Source: Candidatus Mediterraneibacter guildfordensis (GTDB taxonomy: Bacteria; Bacillota; Clostridia; Lachnospirales; Lachnospiraceae). Taken from it: a stretch of 64,000 bases of DNA. The stretch is from NCBI GenBank assembly GCA_019112735.1, contig DXIS01000030.1, forward strand, positions 1-64,000. The letters run 5' to 3'. The notes under the pieces are model-generated. The model had not been told where the DNA came from. It made no database searches and saw only the letters and a program-made list of their open reading frames with translations. The stretch's first letter is position 1; every line of letters starts with the position of its first letter. The translations under genes were made by a program, and so were the position numbers. This document shows, piece after piece, positions 36,127 through 44,755 of the stretch.

Positions 36127-38523
36127 ATGCTGAAACAGGAATGGCGTAAACTGTTTAAAAATAAAATCCTTCTGATCGTCACGGTCGCGGTCATCGCGAT
36201 CCCGACGATCTATACCACGCTTTTCCTCGGATCCATGTGGGATCCGTACGGGAATATCGACAAGCTGCCGGTGGCGGTCATCAACCATGACGTTCCGGTC
36301 ACCTATGCGGATAAGAAGCTGGACATTGGAAAAAATCTGATGGATGAGTTGAAAGACAATGATGCTCTGGACTTCCGGTTCCCGTCGGAGACGGAGGCGC
36401 AGCAGGGACTTAAGGACGGAACCTACTATATGGTCATCACCATCCCGGAGGACTTCTCGGCCCATGCCGCATCATTGACGGACGCGAATCCGGAGAAAAT
36501 GACGCTGGTCTATGAAACGAATCCGGGGACGAACTATATCGCGTCCAAGATGAGTGAGACCGCTATGAAGGAACTGGAAAGCTCGGTGCGGGTAGAGGTG
36601 ACGAAGACCTATACGGAAGTTCTGTTTGACAAGCTTGCCGAGGTGGGCGACGGAATGCAGGAGGCGGCGGACGGTTCGGGTGAACTGAAAGACGGGGCGG
36701 ATCAGCTGGCTGATGGCAGTCAGACGATCACGGATAATCTGGAGGTGCTCGCGGACAGCGCCCTTGTATTCGCAGACGGCAGCAGAGAACTGGAAGTGGG
36801 TCTGGATCAGTATACGGACGGCGTCAGCGCAGCGGCAGCCGGGGCGGAAGAACTGCAAAGTGGTGTGAATGCACTGGACAGCGGGGTGAATGACGCGCAG
36901 AAAGGCGGTGCGGATCTGGCGTCCGGCGCGGCAGATGTGGATGACAACATGACGGCGCTCAATGCCGGACTGTCTGACCTGAATGCAGCGGCGTCCGCGC
37001 TGCCGGATGCGGCGGATGCACTCAATGACGGTGCAGCTTCATTAAGTGACGGCGCAGCGCAGCTTTCTGGCGGGATCGCATCCCTGTCTGACGGGGCGGC
37101 CGGCCTGAAGGACGGGGCAGATGCGCTCAGTTCCGGACTTCAGTCCGCCGCTTCCAGGTCCCAGTCGCTGCGCGACGGGGCCGCCGGGATCAGCCAGGCG
37201 TTGTCGGCCCTTGCCGGGGCGGAAGGTGTGCCGGAGGAAGTAAAGGCACAGATTGCGGCAGTGCAGCAGCAGGCAGATGTATTTTCGGAAGGGATCTCTG
37301 CCTATACTTATGGCGTCGATGATGCGGCAGCCGGAAGTGCGCAGCTGGCATCAAAGATCCCGGATCTTCAGGAGGGGATCTCCGCCGTGCAGGACGGGGC
37401 GGAGTCTCTTGAAAGCGGGATCGGCCAGCTTCAGGCCGGAACTTCCGCGCTGGCGGAACAGGCGCCGGCGCTGGCCGGAGGCATCTCCACCGCCGCGTCA
37501 GGGGCGGACCGGCTTCAGAAAGAAGGAACATCGGCGCTCCGGAAAGGCGCTGCGGATCTGGACAGCGGCCTGGGAGAACTGGCACATGGAAGCGGAAAAC
37601 TAAAAGACGGAACCGACGCGCTTGTCTCCGGAGCCGGGCAGCTCACCTCGAACAGTAAAGCGCTGACGGAGGGCGCGGCGAAGCTTTCGGACGGAGCCGG
37701 CCAGATCAGCAGCGGGGCGGGAAAGCTTTCAAAGGGCAGCCGTGAACTGGGCGACGGGATCGGCCAGGTATCGGAAGGTGCGGATACGCTGTCAAAAGAA
37801 CTGGGAAGCGGCGCGGATCAGATCCGGGAGACGAATACATCGGATCAGGCGGCGGATATGTTTGCCGCGCCTGTGGATACGGAAGAGACGCAGATCACCG
37901 AAGTGGCCAATAACGGCCACGCCATGGCGCCGTACATGATGTCCGTGGGCCTGTGGGTCGGCTGCATCGCGTTCAGCCTGATGTATCCGCTGACCAGCTA
38001 TGCCGGGCAGATGAAATCCGGATTCCGCTGGTGGATCAGCAAGGCATCTGTGCTCTACCTGACGGCGCTCCTTCAGGCGGTGGTCATGATCGGTGCACTG
38101 CATGTATTTGACGGGTTTACGCCGGTGGAGACTGGCAGGACGGTTCTGGTGGCCTGCGCGGCGTCGCTGGCGTTCATGTCGGTGATGTACTTCTTCACCA
38201 GCCTGCTGGGGCGCGTGGGCAGCTTCCTGATGCTGATCTTCATGGTGATCCAGCTGGCCGGTTCCGTGGGAACCTATCCGTATGAACTGTCCGGATCATT
38301 CGTTCCTTATCTTCATGACTGGGTGCCGTTTACCTATACGGTGGAAGCGTTCCGGAGCACCATAAGCGGAGGGGAGAGCATCCGCGGCTGCCTCATTTTC
38401 CTGCTGATCCTGTTCCTTGTCTTTACGGGGCTTACGATCCTGGAGTTCACCGTGCGGGCCCGGAAAGTGCGGGAAGGGAAGAGCACATGGATGGTGTGGC
38501 TGGAAGAACACGGACTGGCATGA
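36127..38523 (+). CDS. YhgE/Pip-domain membrane protein
   Basis: This 798-residue protein has an N-terminal membrane helix (WRKLFKNKILLIVTVAVIAIPTIYTTLFLG), a long external segment and a C-terminal block of five or six membrane helices of ABC-2 type. The external part carries a long run of helical heptad-like repeats of the pattern LSDGAxxLxxGxxxL, G-A-x-x-L. Related proteins are phage infection receptors (Pip), YhgE and type VII secretion-linked EsaA. Divergent from a TetR regulator that probably represses it. The precise task is unknown. Confidence 0.9.
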   Translation: MLKQEWRKLFKNKILLIVTVAVIAIPTIYTTLFLGSMWDPYGNIDKLPVAVINHDVPVTYADKKLDIGKNLMDELKDNDALDFRFPSETEAQQGLKDGTYYMVITIPEDFSAHAASLTDANPEKMTLVYETNPGTNYIASKMSETAMKELESSVRVEVTKTYTEVLFDKLAEVGDGMQEAADGSGELKDGADQLADGSQTITDNLEVLADSALVFADGSRELEVGLDQYTDGVSAAAAGAEELQSGVNALDSGVNDAQKGGADLASGAADVDDNMTALNAGLSDLNAAASALPDAADALNDGAASLSDGAAQLSGGIASLSDGAAGLKDGADALSSGLQSAASRSQSLRDGAAGISQALSALAGAEGVPEEVKAQIAAVQQQADVFSEGISAYTYGVDDAAAGSAQLASKIPDLQEGISAVQDGAESLESGIGQLQAGTSALAEQAPALAGGISTAASGADRLQKEGTSALRKGAADLDSGLGELAHGSGKLKDGTDALVSGAGQLTSNSKALTEGAAKLSDGAGQISSGAGKLSKGSRELGDGIGQVSEGADTLSKELGSGADQIRETNTSDQAADMFAAPVDTEETQITEVANNGHAMAPYMMSVGLWVGCIAFSLMYPLTSYAGQMKSGFRWWISKASVLYLTALLQAVVMIGALHVFDGFTPVETGRTVLVACAASLAFMSVMYFFTSLLGRVGSFLMLIFMVIQLAGSVGTYPYELSGSFVPYLHDWVPFTYTVEAFRSTISGGESIRGCLIFLLILFLVFTGLTILEFTVRARKVREGKSTWMVWLEEHGLA

Positions 38524-38606
38524 CAGGTAAAATGTCCGGATAAGAACGGACAATCTTTAGAAAATCAGAATATTGTCCGGGTATAGACCGATAAAAAGTT
38601 GAAAAT

Positions 38607-38770
38607 AATAATATTGTAAGGTATAATGATTGCGCAGAGCGCAATCCAGCCCGGAATCCGGGCTGCTCCGCTGTGCGGAGATTATACCGGCAAGCCACGG
38701 CTTGAGAAGTAAATGCTGCTTCGCAGCGCTTCCTTCTCTACGCACGTGGTATAATAAAGACAATATTATT
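38607..38770. repeat. compound palindromic element (nested and tandem hairpins) before the AAA ATPase gene
   Basis: The 263-bp gap between the YhgE and AAA genes holds this element. An 11-bp perfect terminal inverted repeat, AATAATATTGT (38607-38617) and ACAATATTATT (38760-38770), encloses GGTATAAT (38620-38627), three hairpins (38628-38646, 38647-38665, 38666-38680; stems of 8, 8 and 6 bp, loops of 3), ATTATACC (38681-38688), two more hairpins (38691-38704 and, within GAGAAG/CTTCTC, 38715-38727) and a second GGTATAAT (38748-38755). TTGAAA (38599-38604) 17 bp before the first TATAAT makes a promoter. A separate TGTCCG/CGGACA hairpin lies at 38533-38552. Confidence 0.85.
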
Positions 38771-38786
38771 AGAGGATGTGAAATGT

Positions 38787-40001
38787 ATGGAGATGATAAA
38801 ACGAAATCGCTATCTGGATCAGATAAGTCCGTTTATTGATAAAGATCTGATCAAGGTACTGATCGGACTCAGAAGAAGCGGGAAGACTATTTTGCTTTCA
38901 CAGATCCGCGACATTCTTCTGGATCAGGGAGTGCCGGAAAAAAATATTATAGAGATCAATTTTGAGTCACGGCGTTTTAAAAAACTTGAAGATGCGGATG
39001 CCTTTTATCAATATGTTATGGAGCGTGCAGAACAGGCAGGAGGAAGGGTTTATCTCTTCTTTGATGAGATCCAGCATGTGAAAGAATGGCACTCAGTCAT
39101 CCCTTCGTTCAGGATCGATCTGGATTGTGATATCTACGTTACAGGATCGAACAGTAAACTGCTGTCGGGCGAACTGGCAACAAATATGGCGGGAAGATAT
39201 GTTTCTTTTCATGTGTATCCTTTTGTTCTGTCGGAGATACAGGAGTTTTACGAAAAAAACAGTATTCCGTACAGAAGAGAGCAGCTTTTTGCAGATTATC
39301 TGAAATACGGCGGCCTGCCAATGCGCCTGTTGCTGCCGGATGAACATTCGGTGCGCACATATCTTGAAGATGTATATGATTCGGTTGTAATGAAAGATAT
39401 TCTTTCCAGATATGCGATCAAAAATGAAAATTTACTGAGAAAACTTCTGGAATTTCTTCTGGACAATATCGGGAATCCATTTTCTGCACGCTCTATCAGC
39501 CGTACGCTGAAGGCGGCAGGATTCTCTACTACAGTGGAAACATTATTGAATTATATTGATAAGCTTCAGGAAGGAATGATCCTGTCAAAAGTTGAGAGAT
39601 ATGATATTAAAGGGAAAAGCATTCTGGCTTCAACAGAGAAATATTATGCCGGCGATATCGGACTCCGCAATATAAATAAGGCAAGTGAGCAGACGGATTC
39701 CAGCAAGCTGTTTGAAAATGTAGTGTATCTGGAGATGCTGAGCCGGGGATATGACGTGAAAGTGGGAAAGCTGGATTCACAGGAAATTGACTTTGTATGT
39801 TACAAAGGACAGAAGAAACTGTATATCCAGGTCGCATATGTCCTGACAGAAGACTGTATCGTCAGAGAATTCGGAAATCTGGAGAATATTGACGATAATT
39901 ATCCTAAATATGTAATCAGCAGTGACATTGTAGATATGAGCAGAAACGGCATCATTCATTATAATATTATTGATTTCCTGCTGGATAAACACGAAATATA
40001 A
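38787..40001 (+). CDS. AAA-type ATPase with DUF4143 (AAA_14 family)
   Basis: This 404-residue protein has Walker A GLRRSGKT (27-34), Walker B in YLFFDEIQHV, an Arg/Asn sensor area (YVTGSNSKLLS) and a C-terminal DUF4143 domain (SARSISRTLKAAGFS, then ENVVYLEMLSRGYDV and the end with a restriction-nuclease-like fold, DFVCYKGQKKLYIQVAYVL). Members are widespread as solitary ATPases of unknown role. AGAGGA lies 10 nt before the ATG at 38787; a GTG at 38778 overlaps that site. The unusual palindromic element is directly upstream, and a perfect 13-bp hairpin ends the gene. Confidence 0.9.
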   Translation: MEMIKRNRYLDQISPFIDKDLIKVLIGLRRSGKTILLSQIRDILLDQGVPEKNIIEINFESRRFKKLEDADAFYQYVMERAEQAGGRVYLFFDEIQHVKEWHSVIPSFRIDLDCDIYVTGSNSKLLSGELATNMAGRYVSFHVYPFVLSEIQEFYEKNSIPYRREQLFADYLKYGGLPMRLLLPDEHSVRTYLEDVYDSVVMKDILSRYAIKNENLLRKLLEFLLDNIGNPFSARSISRTLKAAGFSTTVETLLNYIDKLQEGMILSKVERYDIKGKSILASTEKYYAGDIGLRNINKASEQTDSSKLFENVVYLEMLSRGYDVKVGKLDSQEIDFVCYKGQKKLYIQVAYVLTEDCIVREFGNLENIDDNYPKYVISSDIVDMSRNGIIHYNIIDFLLDKHEI

Positions 40002-40024
40002 TATCGGCAGAACTGTCAGGTGAA

Positions 40025-40060
40025 GGGAGCCGGCACACTAAATCAGTGTGCCGGCTCTCT
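40025..40060 (+). terminator. hairpin after the AAA/DUF4143 gene
   Basis: A perfect 13-bp stem (40027-40039 with 40045-40057) with a 5-nt loop, followed by a modestly T-rich stretch. Confidence 0.8.
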
Positions 40061-40121
40061 TCAGTTATTCTGGATTTTGTGAAAAAAGTATAAAATAAAT
40101 GTGAAATCACCCTGTAATCCG

Positions 40122-40160
40122 TTGACAGATTTGTGGAACAGTACTAAACTATCGTTTAGT
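40122..40160 (+). promoter_or_regulatory. MarR promoter with overlapping operator
   Basis: TTGACA (40122-40127), 17 bp, TAAACT (40145-40150). The perfect inverted repeat ACTAAAC-TATC-GTTTAGT (40143-40160) covers the -10 element, which fits autorepression by the MarR protein encoded downstream. A looser TTAGT/ACTAA repeat follows it. Confidence 0.8.
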
Positions 40161-40199
40161 TTGCTAACTAATTAATATGGGCTATAAGGAGGAGTTGCC

Positions 40200-40634
40200 A
40201 TGAATCACTGCCGTGATGAGATCCCCGCGATCGGGATGATGGGGATCGTCATGCACAAGATGATGAACCGGGCGCAGGAGATGTATCAGGAGTTCGACCT
40301 GAATAAAAGTCAGGCGGGTGTTCTTTTTACCCTGCACCGGAGTGATTCCATGTCCCAAAAGGAACTGGCGGCAAGGCTCAATGTGACGCCGCCGTCCATC
40401 ACCGCTTCGATCCAGAAGATGGAGCGGGACGGATATCTGACCCGCCATCCGGATCCGAAAGATCAGCGGGTGATGCGCCTGTCCCTGACGGAGAAAGGAA
40501 AATCCTGCATCCAGGGCGTCTGGACAGTGGTGCAGCAGATGGAAGAGCTGATGTTCTGCAATATGACCGGGGAGGAGGTCGCGCTTCTGAAGCGGCTGCT
40601 CCTTCAGATCAGCGACAATCTGGACCGGAAATAG
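40200..40634 (+). CDS. MarR-family regulator
   Basis: This 144-residue winged-helix protein has the MarR pattern: AGVLFTLHRSDSMSQKELAARLNVTPPSITASIQKMERDGYLTRHPDPKDQRVMRLSLTEKG. AAGGAGG lies before the start. It is followed at 24 bp by two ABC exporter genes and probably controls them and itself through the palindrome over its promoter. The inducer is likely a compound that the exporter removes. Confidence 0.95.
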   Translation: MNHCRDEIPAIGMMGIVMHKMMNRAQEMYQEFDLNKSQAGVLFTLHRSDSMSQKELAARLNVTPPSITASIQKMERDGYLTRHPDPKDQRVMRLSLTEKGKSCIQGVWTVVQQMEELMFCNMTGEEVALLKRLLLQISDNLDRK

Positions 40635-40658
40635 ATTTACAGAGAGGAATGACTTGCT

Positions 40659-42884
40659 ATGAAGAATTTATTTAAGTATGCGGCGGAGCACTGGAAGGCG
40701 CTCCTTCTGATCATCGCCGTGCTGTTTATCCAGGCGTACTGTGATCTGTCGCTGCCGGCCTACACGTCGGACATCGTCAACGTGGGCATCCAGCAGGGCG
40801 GCGTGGAGGACCAGGTGCCGGAACAGATCTCCGTGGAAGAGATGGACCGGCTGCTTCTGTTTGTCCCGTCGGATGAACAGCAGACCGTTCTTGACAGTTA
40901 TATGGAAGATGAGAATATCTATGATGTGCCGGCTTATGTGATAAAAGCAGGCATGACCGATGAAAACATGACAGAGCTCCGGGATGTGCTGGCGGGCCCG
41001 ATGATGCTGACCGCCGGATTCGAGTCCGGAAGCGAGATGACCGCACAGATTGAAGAGCAGCTGAAGGCCGCGCTGCCGGACGGCATGGCTTCGGATGATA
41101 TGACCGTATTCGATATCCTTCAGATGATGCCGGAAGAACAGCGGGAGACGCTTATTTCCGGTATGGAGGAGATGACTGCGGAACTGCCGGATACGATCCT
41201 CGATCAGGCGGCGGTAAGTTTTGTGGGATATGCCTATAAGAATCTGGGGATCGATATGGACGGACTCCAGATCCGCTACCTGGTGACCACCGGCGGGAAG
41301 ATGGCCGGCCTTGCGTTCCTCGGGATGGCGGCCAGCGTCCTGGTTGGATTCATGGCGTCCCGGGTGGGCGCCGCCACGGGCCGGGATCTGAGAGGAAGAG
41401 TTTTCCGGAAGGTGGTCGGATTTTCCAACAATGAGTTTGATCATTTTTCAACTGCGTCCCTGATCACCCGGAGCACCAACGACATCCAGCAGATCCAGCT
41501 GATCATCGTGATGCTCCTGCGGATCGTGCTCTACGCGCCGATCCTGGCCATCGGCGGCGTGATCCAGGTATTCCAGACCAATGTGTCCATGTCCTGGATC
41601 ATCGGCCTGGCGGTGGTGCTGATCGGGCTGGTCATCCTGCTTTTATTCCTGGTGGCCATGCCGAAGTTCCGCATCATGCAGTCCCTGGTGGACCGGGTGA
41701 ACCTTGTGATGCGTGAGATCCTGACCGGCCTGCCGGTGATCCGCGCCTTCAGTACGCAGAAGCATGAAGAGGAGCGTTTTGACCGGGCCAACCGGGATCT
41801 GACAAGGACGAACCTGTTCGTCAACCGGGCCATGACGTTCATGATGCCGGTCATGATGCTGATTATGAACGGGGTATCCGTGCTGATCATGTGGAACGGC
41901 GCCCACGGCATCGACAACGGCCAGATGCAGGTGGGAGATATGATGGCCTTTATCCAGTATACGATGCAGATCATCATGGGCTTCCTGATGCTGTGCATGC
42001 TGTCCATCATGCTGCCCCGTGCGGCGGTTGCGGCCGACCGTGTGGAGGAAGTGCTTGCAAGCCGGACCGCCATCAAAGATCCGGACCGGGCGGAGCATTT
42101 TGCTGAAAATGAAAAAGGAGTTCTCCGGTTTGACCATGTGTCGTTCCGGTATCCGGGCGCGGACGAAAATGTCCTGGAGGACATTACATTTACGGCGAAG
42201 CCGGGGGAGACGACGGCCATCATCGGAAGCACCGGAAGCGGCAAGTCCACGCTGGTCAATCTGGTTCCCCGTTTCTATGACGTGACGGCAGGCAGCATTA
42301 CGCTGGACGGAGCGGACATCCGGAATGTCTCCCAGCATGAGCTGCGGGAGAAGCTGGGTTATGTGCCCCAGAAGGGCGTGCTCTTCTCAGGCGACATTGC
42401 TTCGAATATCCTGTTCGGCAATCCGGACGGCAGCGAGGCGGAGATGGTCGAGGCGGCCCGGATCGCCCAGGCGGAAGAATTCATCGAGGGCAAGAAAGAC
42501 CGGTACCAGAGCCCCATTGCCCAGGGCGGCTCCAATGTATCCGGCGGGCAGAAGCAGCGTCTGTCCATCGCCAGAGCCATTGCGAAGCACCCGGAAGTAT
42601 TTATCTTCGACGACAGTTTCTCTGCCCTTGACTTTAAGACGGATGTGACGCTCCGGAAGGCGCTCCGTCAGAAAACGAAAGAGAGCACGGTGCTGATCGT
42701 GGCGCAGCGGATCAGTACGATCATGAATGCGGAGCAGATCATCGTACTGGATGACGGGCGGATCGCCGGCACCGGCACCCATCGGGAGCTGCTGGAGAAC
42801 TGCGAGGTCTACCGGCAGATCGCCGCGTCCCAGCTCTCGGAAGCGGAATTACATGCAGGAAAGGAGGCGGCTGCACATGCCTAG
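40659..42884 (+). CDS. heterodimeric ABC exporter, subunit 1 (with extracellular insertion)
   Basis: This 741-residue half-transporter has six helices and an ATPase domain, but between helix 1 (about 14-34) and helix 2 (about 206-232) it holds an extra external domain of about 160 residues, acidic and mostly helical. Walker A is GSTGSGKST (about 517), signature VSGGQKQR. Walker B is IFDDSFSALD: the catalytic Glu is replaced by Asp, which marks the degenerate site of heterodimeric exporters. Its stop overlaps the second subunit by 8 bp. MarR-controlled; likely drug or peptide export. Confidence 0.93.
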   Translation: MKNLFKYAAEHWKALLLIIAVLFIQAYCDLSLPAYTSDIVNVGIQQGGVEDQVPEQISVEEMDRLLLFVPSDEQQTVLDSYMEDENIYDVPAYVIKAGMTDENMTELRDVLAGPMMLTAGFESGSEMTAQIEEQLKAALPDGMASDDMTVFDILQMMPEEQRETLISGMEEMTAELPDTILDQAAVSFVGYAYKNLGIDMDGLQIRYLVTTGGKMAGLAFLGMAASVLVGFMASRVGAATGRDLRGRVFRKVVGFSNNEFDHFSTASLITRSTNDIQQIQLIIVMLLRIVLYAPILAIGGVIQVFQTNVSMSWIIGLAVVLIGLVILLLFLVAMPKFRIMQSLVDRVNLVMREILTGLPVIRAFSTQKHEEERFDRANRDLTRTNLFVNRAMTFMMPVMMLIMNGVSVLIMWNGAHGIDNGQMQVGDMMAFIQYTMQIIMGFLMLCMLSIMLPRAAVAADRVEEVLASRTAIKDPDRAEHFAENEKGVLRFDHVSFRYPGADENVLEDITFTAKPGETTAIIGSTGSGKSTLVNLVPRFYDVTAGSITLDGADIRNVSQHELREKLGYVPQKGVLFSGDIASNILFGNPDGSEAEMVEAARIAQAEEFIEGKKDRYQSPIAQGGSNVSGGQKQRLSIARAIAKHPEVFIFDDSFSALDFKTDVTLRKALRQKTKESTVLIVAQRISTIMNAEQIIVLDDGRIAGTGTHRELLENCEVYRQIAASQLSEAELHAGKEAAAHA

Positions 42885-44700
42885 AGGAATGCACGGAAGA
42901 CATGCCGGCACAGAGAAAGCCAAAGATTTCAAAGGGACGATCCGGAAACTGATCCGGTATATGAGCGCCTTTAAGATCCATATGCTGTTCGTGGCGGTGT
43001 TTGCCGTCTGCGGAACCATTTTCAATATCGTAGGGCCGAAGATCCTGGGAAAGGCGACCACCGAGATCTTCAACGGCCTGGTGAGCAAAGTGTCCGGCGG
43101 AAGCGGCATTGATTTCGGCCGGGTCGGGCAGATCCTTCTGCTCACGCTGGGCCTGTATCTCATAAGCGCCCTGTGCACCTTTATCCAGGGGATCATTATG
43201 ACCGGGGTGTCCCAGAAGACGACCTACCGGCTGCGCAAAGAGATCTCGGAGAAGATCAGCCGCATGCCGATGAATTATTTTGACACGAAGCCCGTGGGCG
43301 AAGTGCTCTCCCGGGTGACCAACGACGTGGATACGCTGGGGCAGAGCCTGAACCAGAGCGCGACCCAGATGATCACCTCCGTGACCACGCTGGTCGGCGT
43401 GCTGGTCATGATGCTGTCCATCAGCCCGCTGATGACGCTGGTGGCGCTTCTGATCCTGCCGGTGTCCATCCTGCTGATCTCCTTCGTGATGAAGCACTCC
43501 CAGCGGTATTTCCGCGGGCAGCAGGCGTATCTCGGCAACGTAAACGGGCAGGTGGAAGAGATATACAGCGGCCACAACATCATCAAAGCTTTCAATAAAG
43601 AGGAAGACGTGATCCGGGAATTCAACGAGACGAATGACAAACTCTATGACTCGGCATGGAAATCCCAGTTTTTCTCGGGCATGATGATGCCGGTCATGCA
43701 GTTTGTCGGAAACCTCGGATACGTAGGCGTGGCGATCCTTGGCGGATTTCTGGCGATCCGGAAGACCATCGAGGTGGGGGACATCCAGTCCTTTATCCAG
43801 TATGTGCGCAACTTCACCCAGCCGATCCAGCAGGTGGCCCAGGTCACCAATATGCTTCAGCTCACGGCGGCTGCGTCCGAGCGCGTCTTCGAGTTCCTGG
43901 ATGAAAAGGAAGAGGACCAGACCGTGCCGGATCCGGTGTCCGTGGAAGGCTTGCACGGAAATGTGGAATTTGACCATGTGAATTTCGGATATAATGCCTA
44001 CAAAACGATCATCAATGACTTCTCCGCGAAAGTGGAGGAAGGCCAGAAGATCGCCATCGTCGGTCCGACCGGCGCCGGCAAGACGACCATGATCAAGCTG
44101 CTCATGCGGTTCTATGACGTGAACAGCGGCGCCATCCGCATCGACGGCCATGACGTCCGGGATTTCAACCGGAGCGAACTTCGGGAAATGTTCGGCATGG
44201 TGCTGCAGGACACGTGGCTTTTCCACGGCACCATCATGGAAAACATCCGGTACGGAAAGCTTGACGCTTCGGACGAAGACGTGATCCGGGCGGCAAAGGC
44301 GGCCCACGTCCACCGGTTTGTACAGACCCTGCCGGGCGGATACCAGATGGAGCTGAATGAGGAGGCCAGCAACGTATCCCAGGGACAGAAACAGCTTCTT
44401 ACGATTGCCCGTGCGATCCTGGCGGATCCGAAGATCCTGATCCTCGATGAAGCAACCAGCTCCGTGGATACAAGGACAGAGGTGCTTATCCAGAAAGCCA
44501 TGGATAACCTGATGAAAGGAAGGACCAGCTTCATCATCGCCCACCGGCTCTCCACCATCCGCGATGCGGACCTGATCCTCGTCATGAAAGACGGCGACAT
44601 CGTCGAGCAGGGCAGACACGAAGAACTCCTCGCCCGGAACGGGTTCTATGCAGAATTATATAACAGCCAGTTCGAAACAGCAGATCAGGCAAGCGCCTGA
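42877..44700 (+). CDS. heterodimeric ABC exporter, subunit 2
   Basis: This 607-residue half-transporter has a six-helix domain and ATPase domain with Walker A GPTGAGKTT (about 393), Walker B ILILDEATSSVD with the catalytic Glu intact, and a changed signature VSQGQKQ. Together with subunit 1 (Asp in place of Glu, normal signature), this gives one competent ATP site and one degenerate site. The ATG at 42877 follows AAGGAGG; the upstream frame overlaps subunit 1 without a start. A strong terminator ends the operon. Confidence 0.94.
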   Translation: MPRGMHGRHAGTEKAKDFKGTIRKLIRYMSAFKIHMLFVAVFAVCGTIFNIVGPKILGKATTEIFNGLVSKVSGGSGIDFGRVGQILLLTLGLYLISALCTFIQGIIMTGVSQKTTYRLRKEISEKISRMPMNYFDTKPVGEVLSRVTNDVDTLGQSLNQSATQMITSVTTLVGVLVMMLSISPLMTLVALLILPVSILLISFVMKHSQRYFRGQQAYLGNVNGQVEEIYSGHNIIKAFNKEEDVIREFNETNDKLYDSAWKSQFFSGMMMPVMQFVGNLGYVGVAILGGFLAIRKTIEVGDIQSFIQYVRNFTQPIQQVAQVTNMLQLTAAASERVFEFLDEKEEDQTVPDPVSVEGLHGNVEFDHVNFGYNAYKTIINDFSAKVEEGQKIAIVGPTGAGKTTMIKLLMRFYDVNSGAIRIDGHDVRDFNRSELREMFGMVLQDTWLFHGTIMENIRYGKLDASDEDVIRAAKAAHVHRFVQTLPGGYQMELNEEASNVSQGQKQLLTIARAILADPKILILDEATSSVDTRTEVLIQKAMDNLMKGRTSFIIAHRLSTIRDADLILVMKDGDIVEQGRHEELLARNGFYAELYNSQFETADQASA

Positions 44701-44755
44701 GACAAAAGACCCGCCCTGTAAGCGAAAGCTTACATAGGGCGGGATCTTTTTGTCT
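44701..44755. terminator. long terminator after the ABC exporter operon
   Basis: GACAAAAGA-CCCGCCCT-GTAAGC and GCTTAC-AGGGCGGG-TCTTTTTGTC form a long stem with a GAAA-type loop; T runs on both sides. Confidence 0.92.

Noticed and set aside
36700..37850. Repeat region of the YhgE-type gene as a tandem DNA repeat or mobile insertion
   Set aside because: The repeats are at the protein level with divergent codons; no exact tandem DNA copies were seen.
38620..38688. Cloverleaf fold considered as a tRNA gene
   Set aside because: The junction has no unpaired bases, the loops are only 3 nt, there is no anticodon-like loop or CCA-type end and the left arm is a promoter -10 box. It is treated as a palindromic element instead.
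40659..44700. Two exporter genes as one split gene by frameshift
   Set aside because: Both have complete transmembrane and ATPase domains, and the second has its own AAGGAGG and ATG. They are two subunits.
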